Shown here: piece after piece, positions 1-11,280 of the stretch | How the letters are laid out: each line of letters starts with the position of its first letter | Numbering within the stretch: position 1 is the first letter of the stretch | Origin: Platerodrilus igneus | Lineage: Eukaryota; Arthropoda; Insecta; Coleoptera; Lycidae | DNA length: 64,000 nucleotides | NCBI GenBank assembly: GCA_036346225.1 | Contig: JARFIW010001344.1 | Location: 1,365,810-1,429,809 of the forward strand | Reading direction: 5' to 3' | The notes under the pieces: model-generated | Database searches by the model: none | Told to the model about the DNA's origin: nothing | Seen by the model: only the letters and a program-made list of their open reading frames with translations | Translations under genes and position numbers: made by a program

Positions 1-570
1 CCAGCCTGACATGGTGGTGTAATTAGATTAATATATGCCTATCTATAATATAAGTAGTCAATAGATTTTTACTATACCTTAGGGTTAATAAAGATTGTGT
101 TGATATTGCAAGAGAATTTACATGTGTATTCATAGACACTGTTATTAAGCGATTAGTAGGTATTAGTCATTTGCTAATTCCACCAATCATCTTCTAGATG
201 CTAATATTACGTAACATTGCTTACACCGAGATGAAGTTTAAAAAGAGCAAGTTAATAAAATGCACAACAGACATGTTGGTATAATTGGGTAAATGTATGC
301 CTATCTCTCATTTAGGTAATAAATGGATCAAGGTTGTTAAAGATCACTTTGTGCTAACATTGTGGAAGGAATAAGTATAATAGTAAATAAAAGATGATCC
401 AATCCGAGGCAGGGTAAATGACCTTTGTTCAATGGCGTGTTAGAAAAATCGAGTTAATAACAATGCCCTCAGGCATGTAAGGCAGGCAAGTTGGTGTAAT
501 TAGGTTAATGTATTTCTGTAATTAAGTTTATGTATGGCTATCACTTTCCCACACATATAAAGTCCACAAT
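1..570. repeat. Degenerate tandem repeat, about 220-260 bp spacing
   Basis: A block reading roughly ATGTTGGTGTAATTAGGTTA, followed by ATGTATGCCTATC, recurs near 7-45, 265-305 and 487-545. The copies are diverged and no reading frame is conserved between them. I see no gene here. The window may start inside a longer array. Confidence 0.5.
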
Positions 571-1460
571 GAGCCAGTTATAGTATTTCCTCTACTACCA
601 CATGCACTGGTCCTTAAAGAGTCGCTTTTGATACCATGTCGGTGTATTTGTACTGCTATAACCTCTTGCTTTCAATATTAATTTTAAGTAATTCAGTAGA
701 ACATTTAGGTTTAGTGAACAATCAACTCCTTTATTATGCGTCCTTATATACTTCCTTTGCCTTGTTAACATTTATGCATCACTTCATAAAGGTTTTTTAT
801 CCTTGAAGCTTTTCACTTCACTTCTTTTCATACTTCCATCCACCGTTTTTAGTCGTCTACTGTAGCTTACCGCTTCTTGTCAAATCTTTTGTGCACTTTT
901 CAAGTAACGTATATTGTTCAAGCGAGTGTTTTTTTATAGACCAATTTCAGCACAAAATATGGAAGTTGTGATATATAAAGAAATACATGCATAAAATCTT
1001 ATCTTATATTTTGCTGGATGTTGTTTGGTGGAAATTGGTAACACTATATTGTATATAATTAAGGTAGTTTACGATATTGTTCATAAGTGATTTTTGCACA
1101 GCGGATAACGCGTTGACGTCAACGTAACACACCCGTACACGTCAACTCTCTCAAGCGCAGTCCTTTATTGTACATGCACTCATCAAAACTAAACAGCTTA
1201 TTCTTTAAAATAACAAAACACATGATATGATGACAATTATGATTGGCGGTAACAGTAATTTTAAATGTTTTACTGTTTAATAAATTACTAATTTAGACAC
1301 AAACCCCAACATACATCGCTGCTTCTTTTTACAGGACCGAAACATAGCAAAATCTACAAATATTACTTACACATACCTCTTCACGGTTTTCCATACATTT
1401 TTCAAAAATCTCGTACTGACTGCATTTATTCGGCTCGTATGAATGTACAGACTCACTCTC
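571..1460. other. Intergenic AT-rich DNA, no gene seen
   Basis: No coding signal is recognisable. The only notable site is the perfect 14-bp palindrome CGTTGACGTCAACG at 1,111-1,124, which contains a CRE-like TGACGTCA core. The ORF at 1,329-1,589 (minus) runs through one unit of the ~340-bp repeat at the arm edge and is probably chance. Confidence 0.5.
1111..1124. promoter_or_regulatory. CRE-like perfect palindrome
   Basis: The sequence CGTTGACGTCAACG equals its own reverse complement and contains the bZIP/CREB consensus TGACGTCA. No gene start is recognisable nearby, so a regulatory role is only a possibility. Confidence 0.2.
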
Positions 1461-2345
1461 AGCTACCTGAATCTCTAGGAATTTTTTAGATAACACCATC
1501 CCCCAAGAAGCTACCCTCATTTTAATATTTTCTGCTGGTAGCGATTTTATGGTCGTCTGCATAAATTTTTTAGTCATGCAATACATCAAATAAGTCTAGA
1601 ATTTTATGCAAAATCCGAATCTGCAAACAGATTTGAAATCGGATCACCCCCTGCAAAGTTATAACCCTTTAAAGTCCTGAAGCTCTAAATTTTGCCCTTT
1701 GCTCTATAAGTAAACCTAGCAAATAGTTTTCTTTGACTAGCCATTGTATCTTTCGAGATAAACTCCTATCTTGTTTGGTATCAATTAATACTAGATTTTT
1801 CTCAGCTACCTGAATTTCATAGAATTTCTTAGATTACATCATCCCCCAGAGAGCTACCCTCATTTTAAGATTTTCTACCGGTAGCGATTTCTGACCGTCC
1901 TTATAAATTTTTTGGGCATACGACACAGCAAATTAGTTTAGAATTTTACGCAGAATTCGAATCTGCAAAAACATTTAAAATCCGACCACCCTTGCAAAGT
2001 TACACTTTTAAAGACTTGAACCTCTAAATTTTGCTCTTTGCTCTATAAGTAAACCTAACAAATAGTTTTCGTCGACTAGCCATTGCATCTTACGAGATAA
2101 ATCTATATTGTTTAGTATGAATTAATATTAAATTTTTCTCAGCTACCCAAATTTCTAGGAATTTTTTACATAGCATCATTCCCCCAAGGAGCTACCCACA
2201 TTTTAAAATTTTTCGCTGCTAGCGATTTCTGACCGTCCTTATAAAGCTTTTAGACATACGACACATCTAACTAACCTAGAATTTTACGCAGAATTTGAAT
2301 CTGCAAACACATTTAAAATCCGACCATCCCTTAAAAGTTACACTT
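1460..2345. repeat. Left-arm tandem repeat, ~340-bp unit, about 3 copies
   Basis: The block CTAGAATTTTACGCAGAAT recurs at about 1,598, 1,939 and 2,277, giving periods of 341 and 338 bp. Each unit also holds a conserved AGCTACC...CATTTTAA block and a TCAGCTACC block. The array is mirrored at 17,455-18,315. The similarity between arms ends inside the outermost unit, near 1,460, so the tandem array marks the edge of the palindrome. Shorter relatives of the unit occur inside the arms at 5,150-5,280, 8,770-8,890 and 14,760-14,870. Confidence 0.75.
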
Positions 2346-2879
2346 TTAAAGACTCCCAAACCTTAAAATTTTTGCATGCTTTACACAACCATTTCCCGAG
2401 AAATCTAAAACCGCGGGGTTTTAGAAATGAGTTATTTATAAGCCATAAGTGTTTAATATTTAAAACCATTTTTAAACAGTAATGTACTGTTTTTAGAATA
2501 TTCAAAACCGCGGCTTTTTAAAATTTTAAACAGTTATCAATATCTGGTTTAACATTTTCCTAATTACTAAATACCGCATAAATAATTATATGCTCAATGC
2601 TAAATATGTACTTTGGAAAATACATTTTGCTTCCAAAACTAATTGCTTTACAATTATGTGAAGTAGACGTGAAAGCAGTGTTTCTGTTTATCAATTATAT
2701 TATTGAATATATGTTTGAGAAATACAAGAAATATATTTCAATGTCGTGCATTAGAAAATTTACGTATAATTGCTTGTATATTATTAATAACACAATGTAC
2801 TTTCTAGTACGTCTCGACTACGTATTTAAAGAAATGCAAACTTCATTTTGTAATACAGGTCAATTAACGGTTAATTATT

Positions 2880-3326
2880 TCAAACCGTATATAACGCGGT
2901 CTGATTAGTAAAGCCTATGGTGCTAACTATTTCTACGCCATCGTCGCTAGTAGCGGTAACTGATGCATTTTTATGTCTGTTGCTTCTCAAGTGTACGGTA
3001 TAGGTAGTCTTTTCCATTTCGAAATCGCATACTTTACACATAATTCGTGGCTGTTTCGTACAAAACCCTTTAACAGCTGGCGAAGCTGAACGTTTACGAC
3101 TTAATGACATACCGTGCTGGTTTTCCTTGTGTCGCAGTGAGTTGTTCATTCTCGTAAAAGCGATACCGCAAGACCCACAGTTTAAGTACTTTGCTGCTGA
3201 TGGATGTATAAGCTTAACCGTAGACGAGGTTACACCAAGACATTTGTTCTGGTGCCGTTTGAGAGCATCCCTCCTGGTAAAGTAGTCGTGACAGGACTCG
3301 CATTTAAAAACGTTTGCAGGTACCAT
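2880..3326 (-). CDS. Three-zinc-finger protein, left-arm copy (148 aa)
   Basis: The ORF starts at an ATG in a good context (AAAATGG). It encodes three zinc-finger-like modules: C9/C12/H25/C29 (C2HC spacing), C50/C53/H66/H71, and C97/C100/H112/H118, the last followed by basic residues. A short basic stretch RKRSAS sits between fingers 2 and 3. The role is probably nucleic-acid binding. Zinc fingers of this sort occur at the N-terminus of replicase/DNA-polymerase-like proteins of some arthropod Polinton-like elements, and a polymerase-like fragment lies 1.6 kb away, but the ORF stops 30 residues after the third finger. It is therefore either a small stand-alone protein or a truncated N-terminus. 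It differs from the right-arm copy at only four residues (S11P, D14V, V111A, I133M). Conservation of the frame suggests the arms are recent or selected. The 103-codon ORF on the other strand (2,597-2,908) is not supported. Confidence 0.7.
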   Translation of the reverse strand: MVPANVFKCESCHDYFTRRDALKRHQNKCLGVTSSTVKLIHPSAAKYLNCGSCGIAFTRMNNSLRHKENQHGMSLSRKRSASPAVKGFCTKQPRIMCKVCDFEMEKTTYTVHLRSNRHKNASVTATSDDGVEIVSTIGFTNQTALYTV

Positions 3327-3479
3327 TTTAGTACAAAACAAAATTCGCGCTATAGGACTTTGGTTAAACTTGTAAGCGAACTAACTTATAACTAAAAAGT
3401 TTACTCTAGCATACCTGCTTTATGTACCCTATAGAATGCAAACCGAAGGTTTCCAAAGACGGCTGAACAAAGTTAAAGA

Positions 3480-3735
3480 TTCAGCGTGGAACTAAGTGAC
3501 GTCTTCTTTTGCCAATCCTTGCTGCTCGCCCAGTACATTTAGCACCAATGCATGCACCCGGTTCGCATTGTCCATGCTTCGAATGCAGTTAGTAGAAACA
3601 TCGGACACGTCTTCCATATAATATGGATCAATAATCGCATCGCGTGCATATTAAAAAACCGAAAGGGTTGTAGCAAGCGCACATAAATTCGCTGCAAGTC
3701 GTGCTGTAAAAGATGCAGTGCTACTATAAACAAAA
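3480..3735 (-). pseudogene. Unassigned coding-like segment, left arm
   Basis: A coding-like stretch read on the minus strand is present in three copies (here, 10,230-10,480 plus and 16,055-16,310 plus). One frame gives the run EDVSDVSTNCIQNMDNANRV with acceptable codons but is interrupted by a stop after a run of T. It is preceded by a splice-acceptor-like TTTGTTTATAG. I do not recognise the family. It lies directly before the zinc-finger ORF in reading order. Confidence 0.25.
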
Positions 3736-4951
3736 ACTTAATAAAACACTTTAAACCTTTACTAAGGGAATGCCAAACTTGTTGTCTACAGAATACTTAC
3801 TAATAAAGCAATTTAATTTTAAATAACTTCTACGTCATATTTTAGGAAATAGCAGGTTTGAATATTTATTTTGAAAACAATCGAAGATTGCCGAAGACAA
3901 TCGAAGAGTGCACAAACGCGGTCACTAAACCAATTAGCATTAATACCGAGTATTCTGTGCTTTCGTAGGTTGCTCATATACTAGAACCAAATCTTTCACA
4001 TAGCGGTCGGTAGCACGTAATGATTTCTAGAACCAGAAAGTATTCGATATCGCCCAAATAGAGAATTAGATGCTCGATGTCTGACAACTTCCGATTCCCT
4101 CGTAAAAAGTAGAAAAACTCGGTCAATCATCCATCTAACTTATATTTCTACCCGCTCCCGTTCTGATAATTTTCAAACATTTTTCAAACGACAATGGTCT
4201 CAGAATTTTAAACCTTCGAGGGATCTATAAGTCGTGATCAATTACACGTTTGGGTTACCGGTAAACTAACATATTTTATAGTAACAGTGCGCTGTATAAT
4301 ACATGCGTACCCCTTCTCTGCGCTACTGCTATTCTTGTAGTTGCTTGAAAAAGTCAGTCGCCCTTTTTACTGCTAGGACCGCAGCAAAGCACCATTCTAT
4401 ACTTTCTTTAAAAGTATAGCACATCGCATACTTTTTGTCTGATAATTAAATTTTGCTCATGTAGGCTTTTACACTTTCGCATATTTAAACATCTAATACA
4501 ATCGATTAACCACTTTTGATTATTCTAACGGGGGCCACCATACATTCCGCCGCACCGTTCTTTTTGAATCCAACGATTCTATGGGCTTCCACACACTAAC
4601 ACTTAACGTATCTTTCCTACTATTTGTTAAACAAAAACTACCGGCATTGCCATGTCCGTATGCGGACGTAAGCAGATGTTTGTGGATGTGTACGGGAATA
4701 TGTAACTATATACATTAATCAGTCTAAGCTATTTTATTTAGTCCACGAAAGCTACTATTTTTCTAAACTACAATTAATAATCGCCTTTATAGGTTTAACA
4801 TTTCTATCATTTCCCAATAGCTGGTGTTACGTACATAGAAACTTTAATTTCTTATTGGAGAGAATCCTTATTCTCCCACGCACTGCTGCGTAGTTGCATG
4901 CCCAGTCCTTTTGGAAATATATGCTCGTTATAGGTGGTAGGACCCTCGGTT

Positions 4952-5146
4952 TTACTTAACTACACTTCGTGAGACCCCTTTAATCTTTTTAATCGTGTCT
5001 TTCTCGCCTACAATACAGTAGGACTTTTCTTTTGTACTAACGGATTCTAATACTAGACCCCCATTAAAATTGTCTTTGAATTTCCCTACAACTTTGTTGT
5101 TGACAAGCGGTATATTGTATTTATTATCTGCGGGGTAGTCACTCTT
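4952..5146 (-). pseudogene. Fragment like the C-terminus of a Polinton/adintovirus-type DNA polymerase B, left arm
   Basis: A 64-codon open stretch between stops contains NKYNIPLVNNKVVGKFKDN, then LESVSTKEKSY and KIKGVSRSVVK. Order and spacing match the conserved C-terminal block I know from type-B DNA polymerase-like proteins of Polinton-like elements in invertebrates (recognised from memory, not searched). No polymerase catalytic motifs are present here, so only the tail survives. The mirrored copy at 8,888-9,078 (plus) reads LEFVSTKAKSY at the same place, closer to the family pattern, then loses frame at a shortened A-run. A third, worse copy lies near 14,868-14,995 (plus). The frame is stopped immediately upstream by TAA. 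In reading order this polymerase tail comes before the zinc-finger ORF, so the two are not one intact gene. Confidence 0.5.
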
Positions 5147-5700
5147 TTAAGATAAATATATCTTTTTTGGTATCAACTAATATTAGATATTTCTAGAGAG
5201 CCCAAGCCTGTAAATAGATTTTAAATAGGACCACCCCTTACAAAGTCACGCCTTTTAAAGACACAAACCTCTAATTTTTACCCATCTTTATTTAACTACA
5301 TCTTTAAAACCTTTTTTTTGCTACCTAAGACATATGCTTTAACCAACCATTTCCCTAGAAATCTAAAACCGCTGTGTCCCGCGAACACAACGTGGAGGTA
5401 ACACGTATTTTCCGTCAACCGAGATAGAAACAGGAAGGATTTGGAAGGTGGGCGAAGAACTTAAAACTTATGGAATCTTAAAACTAATTTATACAATAGA
5501 TTTACAAAATCTATACAACTATCTTAGATTTATATCTTTATGCCCAACATGCGTATGTTGATGTGCTCCCGGGATGACGTTACGCTTGTCATCTTACCTC
5601 GATAAACTAATTTTATTAATAAGCTGCGTGTACAAATCGTATTTTTTACTTCGGATACATACGCCGGCAAGTACTCGATACCATCCAAATAAAGAATTAG
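5147..5700. other. Arm spacer, no gene
   Basis: It holds one diverged relative of the ~340-bp edge repeat (5,150-5,280) and a CTAAAACCGC-rich stretch near 5,355-5,390. The ORF at 5,530-5,832 (minus) runs through this and the GC-rich repeat and is probably chance. Confidence 0.4.
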
Positions 5701-5739
5701 ATGCTTGGTGACTGTTAACATCCGCATCCCTCGTGTACA

Positions 5740-5905
5740 CCTAGACACATCCCAGCCTATGCGCATCCCCAGCCCATGCGCACCCCTACGCAAGCACCCC
5801 TGCCCATGCGCACCCCTGCACGTGCGCAACACTTCTCATGCGCACTACCCATGCGCACCCCACCACATGTGCACTGCCCATGCGCACCCCTCTTTGTGCG
5901 ACAGC
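5740..5905. repeat. GC-rich degenerate repeat (CCCATGCGCACCCCT)n
   Basis: About nine imperfect copies of a ~15-16-bp unit built on ATGCGCACCCC, in a region that is otherwise about two-thirds A+T. Mirrored GC-rich copies occur near 8,375-8,465 and 14,285-14,400. The local base change makes ORFs appear on both strands (5,705-5,977, 14,181-14,508); these are artefacts of the repeat. Confidence 0.7.
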
Positions 5906-6047
5906 TATTTCGTGGTAACGTCACAGCCTTTTGTAAATAAAGAACAATGTAATACTACTCTAGAATTTTTATTCTGACATACATAACAAAATTTAAAAAT
6001 ATTTAATACCAAGCATGGAGTCATTTAAACTTAATTTTAATATAAAG

Positions 6048-6696
6048 TTATACACAGAAAACAGTCCTTTCTTTATGTTTGTTTGGAGTGGTTTTATTTT
6101 TATCTAATTTTATTTGCAGCTTAAAATTTAAATCGACACCCAAGTCGTCTATCTCCTTTTCTAGCGAATAGTTTAATACATAGAGACCGTCTAGGTTTTC
6201 AAATTGTAAAATGTACCGAAGTTTACCTCTATATATATAGTCTTTGATTCCACCGAAAACCAGATCCATTCCTTCGTGTAATTCTTGCAGCTTGTGACAA
6301 TTTTTTAATCGCAGCTCTCCCTCCTGCATATCTTGTTAGCTTAATCGACTTTTTCTTGTCGGTATTGGAGGAAATCCTTATTTTCCCACTCACTACTACG
6401 TAGTTGCATGTCCACCAGTTTTGGGAATATATGGTGGTTATAGGTTGTAGGGCCCCCGGTTTTAAATGATCCAAAAGGTTCTTTACTATGCAAATATACA
6501 ATGTTTAGTGGAACCCCTTGCGTGTCGTGTACGCCAAGGTTACGAAGCCCGCATTCCTTAGTTCGTCTTTGTTATCTGTCATTTTGATAAATACGTTTTT
6601 AGAATTACCTTTTAAAATGTATACGGATTTAGTATCATCCTTTTCCGCAAGGACGCCTACAAAACTAAAGGAGTCTTTTATACTCCACAAATGCAT
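6048..6696 (-). pseudogene. Broken unassigned gene of the palindromic element
   Basis: Three overlapping minus-strand open stretches (6,505-6,696, beginning with ATG at 6,696; 6,229-6,501; 6,048-6,329) look like pieces of one protein separated by at least two frame breaks, near 6,500 and near 6,330. The first contains SVYILKGNSKNVFIKMTDN, the last FENLDGLYVLNYSLEKEIDD, a mixed charged/hydrophobic composition typical of a real globular protein. I do not recognise the family. A block at about 6,375-6,470 resembles one at 4,865-4,950 in the same arm, so the gene or a part of it was duplicated. Decayed mirror copies lie at 7,745-8,230, 11,620-12,120 and 13,800-14,160 (plus). The direction is outward from the hairpin. 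Confidence 0.45.
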
Positions 6697-6844
6697 CTAG
6701 CTTGTAGAACCCGGATGCATCTAAGTCAGTCTATCGGCACATAAAATAATATTTTAATTTTTTCTCATTTTTTCTAATAAGATGTTCTTTGTTTAACACA
6801 TCTTTGTATGATTCGCGTATTGTAGCAGTGTTTTCCATGTTTTC

Positions 6845-7130
6845 CCATTAGCACTAATTGCTTTTTAATGAGTTAGGTCAGCGCCGCGACGCTGACAACC
6901 TATCACTTTTTCTTTTTATCTAACCTAAGTCCACACTTGGTTTTTAATGAGACAACTCATTAAAAAACAATTCGTGCTAATGGGTTTTTAATGAGAAAAC
7001 TCATTAAAAAGCAATTAGTGCTAATGGGTTTTTAATGAGAAACCTCATTAAAAAGCAATTAGTGATAATGGGTTTTTAATGAGAAACCTCATTAAAAAGC
7101 CATTAAAAAGCAATTAGTGGGGGCCATAAA
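6845..7130. repeat. ~42-bp hairpin-forming tandem repeat beside mirror point 1 (left side)
   Basis: The unit is roughly GTGCTAATGGGTTTTTAATGA followed by GAAAACTCATTAAAAAGCAATTA, repeated about five to six times. Each unit is itself a dyad: TTTTTAATGAG pairs with CTCATTAAAAA. A mirrored copy follows the hairpin at 7,435-7,625, and further copies lie at 10,815-11,030, 11,340-11,500, 12,965-13,225 and 13,540-13,625. Dyad-rich terminal repeats of this kind are seen at replication origins or telomeres of linear hairpin-ended DNAs; that role here is inference. Confidence 0.75.
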
Positions 7131-7196
7131 GGGGCAATTTTTTCGTATTCAAATTAGTATTCGACAGTAGCTAGAACGGTAAACATGAGCGTCTCA

Positions 7197-7373
7197 CAGG
7201 TGATTAACGTTTCTCAACTTCTTGGGAATAAAGTAAAACTGACAAATGAGCGATTTGGATTATGGCTGTTGGCAGAAAATATGTGCAACAATAATCTGGT
7301 GACAGCCATAATCCAAATCGCTCATTTGTCAGTTTTACTATTCCCAAGTTGAAACGTTAATCACCTGTGTCTC
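7197..7373. repeat. Mirror-point hairpin 1
   Basis: The stem arms (about 7,197-7,269 and 7,302-7,373) pair almost perfectly; the inner stem TATGGCTGT/ACAGCCATA closes a 32-nt loop at 7,270-7,301. The loop sequence is the same at the other two mirror points. All sequence to the left is repeated in reverse to the right as far as 10,636. This is the shape expected for a read-through or replication product of a covalently closed hairpin end. Confidence 0.8.
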
Positions 7374-10300
7374 ATGTTTACCGTTCTAACTACTGTCGAA
7401 TACTATGAATACGAAAAATGCTACCAATGCTTAATGGCTTTCAATGAGGTTCTCATTAAAACCATTATCACTAATTGCTTTTTAATGAGGTTTCTCATTA
7501 AAACCCATTAGCACAATGGTGTTTTTAATGAGTTGTCTCATTAAAACCAAGTGTGGACTTAGGTTAGATAAAAGAAAAGTGATAGGTTGTCGGCGTCGCG
7601 GCGCTGACACTCATTAAAAGCAATGGTGCTGATGGGAAACATGGAAAACACTGCTAGAATACGCGAATCATACAAAGATGTTAAACAAAGAACATCTTAT
7701 TAGAAAAATGAGAAAAATTAAAATATTATTTTATGTGCCGATAGACTGACTTAGATGCATCCGGGTTCTAAAGCTAGATGCATTTGTGAGTATAAAAGAC
7801 TCGCTTAGTTTTGTACGTCCTGCGGAAAAGGATGACTAAATCCGTACATTTTAAAAGGTAATTTAAAACGTATTTATCAAAATGACGATAACAAGAGAAA
7901 ATGCGGCTTCGCTTGGCGTACATGATGCAATTCCGCCCAGTATATTTGCCTAGTAAAGAACCTGGATCATTAAACGGTGGAACCATTTCCCAAAACTGGA
8001 TGACTAGTAAGTGAGTGAGAAAAGTCCTCAATACCGACAAGAAAGTCGTATTAACAGATGAGTAAAACTGCGATTAAATTGTACAGCTGCAAGAATTACA
8101 TGAAGATGGATCTGGTTTTCGTGAATCAAAAGACATAGAGTAACGGGACTTTTACAATTTGAAACTAGACGGTCTCATGTTTAATTCTGAAAGCAGATAA
8201 GACTTGGTGTCGTTAAATGAATGCATATTGAAAATAAACCACTCAAAGCGACATAAGAAGGCTGTTTCTGTGTTACTGATTAAAGTGTTAAATGACATGG
8301 GCTGGGTATAGTGAATTTTGTTGTGTCGAATAAATGTCTGATGTACATTGTTGCTTGTTACAATGGCTGTTGCGGGAGATGATAAGTCGATGAAGGGGGC
8401 ATGTATGCTGGGTATGTGCAGCAGTGCGGGACTAGATGCGCAGTGGGGGCATAGAGGAATGGATGTTGATGGTCACATCTAATCTGTGGCATAAGTCATT
8501 CGCTTGAAATCTGGTATGTATCCGGTAGAATACGATTTGTCACGCAGTTAAATTGTTTTGAGGGATTGAAAGCGTAACGTCATTGTTGGGCTAAGCGGCT
8601 ATAGATGGTTAAAATATAATCTGATGGGTTTGATTAAATCATTGTTAAAGTTATTTAGATTCTATAAGTTAGCTCGTTTACCTCAAATCCTTGCACAAAG
8701 TTTCTATCTCGAGACACAATCGGTTATATTGATTTGAAAAGTTCTGATTTGAAATGCTTAAAATGTCTTGTTGGGTCTTTAAAGGCGTGACTTTGTAAGG
8801 GTGGTCTCTATTTAAAATCTATTTACAGGCTTGGGCTCTCTAGAAATATCTAATATTAGTTGATACCAAAAGATATATTTATCTTAAAAGAGTGACTACC
8901 CCGCAGATAATAAATACAATATACCGCTTGTCAACAAAAAAGTTGTAGGGAAATTCAAAGACAACTTTAATGGGGGTCTAGTATTAGAATTCGTTAGTAC
9001 AAAAGCCAAGTCCTACTGTATTGTAGGCAAGAAAGACACGATTAAAAGATTAAAGGGTCTCACGAAGTGTAGTTAATAAACCGAGGGTCCTACCACCTAT
9101 AACGAGCATATTTTCAAAGGACTGGGCATGCAACTACGCAGCAGTGCGTGGAGAATAAGATTCTCTCAATAAGAAATTAAAGTTTCTATGTACGTAACAC
9201 CAGCTATTGGGAAATGATAGAAATGTTAAACCTATAAAGGCGATTATTAATTGTGTTTAGAAAAATAGTAGCTTTCGTGGACTAAATAAAATAGCTAGAC
9301 TGATTAATGTAATAGTTACATATTCTCGTACAATCCACAAACATCTGCTTACGTCCGCATACGGACATGGCAATGCCGGTAGTTTTGTTTAACAAATAGT
9401 AGGAAAGATACGTTAATGTTAGTGTGTGAAGCCCATAGAATCGTTGGATTCAAAAGAACGGTGCGGCGGAATGTATGGTGGCCCCGTTAGAAGAATCAAA
9501 AGTGGTTAATCGATTGTATTAGATGTTTAAATATGCGAAAGTGTAAAAGCCTACATGAGCAAAATTTAATTATCAGACTAAAAGTATGCGATTGCTATAC
9601 TTTAAGAAAGTATGAATGGTGTGCTGCGGTCCTAGCAGTAAAGGGCGACTGACTTTTCAAGCAACTACAAGAATAGCAGTAGCGCAGAGAAAGGGTAGCA
9701 TGTATTATACAGCCACTGTTACTAAAATATGTTGGTTTACCGGTAACCCAAACGTGTAATTGATCACGACTTATAGATCCGAAGGTTTAAAATTCTGAGA
9801 CCATTGTCGTTTGAAAATGTTTGAAAATTATCAGAACGGGAGCGGGTCGAAATATAAGTTAGATGGATGATTGACCGAGTTTTCTCTTTTTACGAGGAAT
9901 CGGAAGTTGTCAGACATCGAGCATCTAATCTCTATTTGGGCGATATCGAGTACTTTCTGGTTCTAGAAATCATCTGCTAACCGACCGCTATGTGAAAGAT
10001 TTGGTTCTGAAATGAGCCTATCTGTAACTCAGAATCTCGATATTATCATTAACTATGGTTAGACCTGCGTTTTACACTCTTCAATATGTCTTCGGCAATT
10101 TCGATTGTTTTCTAAATATTCAACTGCATTCAAAATATGACGTAAGTTATAACTTAATTCTTTAGTATTCTGAAACAAGTTTGGTATTCCCTAGTAAAGG
10201 TTTAAAATGTTTTATTAAGTTTTGTTTATAGTAACTGCATCTTCTATAGCACGACTTGCAGCGAATTTATGTGCGCTTGCTACAACCCTTTCGGTTTTAA

Positions 10301-10636
10301 TATGCACGCGATGCGATTATTGATCCGTATTACATGGAAGACGTGTCCGATGTTTCTACTGCATTCAAAACATTGGACAATGCGAACCGGGTGTATGCAT
10401 TGGCTGCTAAATGTACTGGGCGAGCTTGCAGGATTGGCTAAAGATGACGTCACTAGTTCCACGCTGAATCTTAACTTCGTATTAACCGTCTTTGAAACCT
10501 TCGGTTTGCATTCTATAGGGTACAAAAACAGGTATGCTATGAGTAAACGTTGTTAGTTATAAGTTAAGTTCGCTTACAAGTTTAACGCAAAGTCCTATAG
10601 CGCGAATTTTGTTTTGTACTAAAATGGTACCTAGCA
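7374..10636. repeat. Inverted partial copy of the left arm
   Basis: This stretch repeats the left arm in reverse from the hairpin out to the start of the zinc-finger ORF, with about 0.6 kb lost compared with the left arm and many one-base losses in homopolymers. It carries the polymerase-like fragment at 8,888-9,078 (plus) and the unassigned segment at 10,230-10,480. The copy stops at the first codons of the zinc-finger ORF, at AAAATGGTACCT, where it jumps to sequence matching 6,655. Confidence 0.7.
8888..9078 (+). pseudogene. Polymerase-B-like C-terminal fragment, inner copy
   Basis: The same fragment as at 4,952-5,146 on the opposite strand. It keeps VVGKFKDNFNGG and LEFVSTKAKSYCIVG, then loses frame where the left-arm copy has a longer A-run. 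It retains residues (F and A in EFVSTKAK) that are changed in the left-arm copy, so it preserves independent information. Confidence 0.5.
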
Positions 10637-11102
10637 AACTAAAGGAGTCTTTTATACACCACAAATGCATCTAGCTTGTAGAACCCGGATGCATCTAAGT
10701 CAGTCTATCGGCACATAAAAATCTTTTAATTCTTTCTCATTTTCTCTAATAAGATGTTCTTTGTTTAACACATCTTTGTATGATTCGCGTATTGTAGCAG
10801 TGTTTTCCATGTTTTCTCATTAGCACTAATGAGTTTGGGGGGGTCTAACCTAAGTCCACACTTGGTTTTAATGAGACAACTCATTAAAAACAATTCGTGC
10901 TAATGGGTTTTAATGAGAAAACTCATTAAAAGCAATTAGTGCTAATGGGTTTTAATGAGAAAACTCATTAAAAGCAATTATGATAATGGGTTTTTAATGA
11001 GAAACCACATTAAAAGCCAAAACAATTAGTGGGGGTCATAAAGGGCAATTTTTCGTATTCAAATTAGTATTCGACAGTAGCTAGAACGGTAAACATGAGG
11101 GT
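10637..11102. repeat. Second, partial direct copy of 6,655-7,195
   Basis: It begins abruptly with AGCAAACTAAAGGAGTC and runs through the hairpin repeats toward mirror point 2. Homopolymers are shorter than at 6,655-7,195 (for example GGGTTTTAATGAG instead of GGGTTTTTAATGAG). Confidence 0.7.
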
Positions 11103-11280
11103 CTCAAAGGTGATTAACGTTTCTCAACTTCTTGGGAATAAAGTGAAACTGACAAATGAGCGATTTGGATTATGGCTGTTGGCGAAAATATGTGCAACAA
11201 TAATCTGGTGACAGCCATAATCCAAATCGCTCATTTGTCGGTTTTACTTATTCCCAAAGTGAGAACGTTAATCTGTGCTC
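11103..11280. repeat. Mirror-point hairpin 2
   Basis: Same stem and loop as mirror point 1, with TATGGCTGT at 11,171-11,179 and ACAGCCATA at 11,211-11,219. The right stem has small deletions. Two ORFs crossing it (11,172-11,375 and 11,331-11,567) are read through palindromic DNA and are not genes. Confidence 0.75.

Noticed and set aside
2597..2908. 103-codon plus-strand ORF
   Set aside because: It overlaps the end of the zinc-finger ORF on the opposite strand, is AT-rich, and is truncated in the mirrored copy.
5530..5977. ORFs of 90-100 codons on both strands
   Set aside because: They depend on the (CCCATGCGCACCCCT)n repeat and are not conserved in the other arms.
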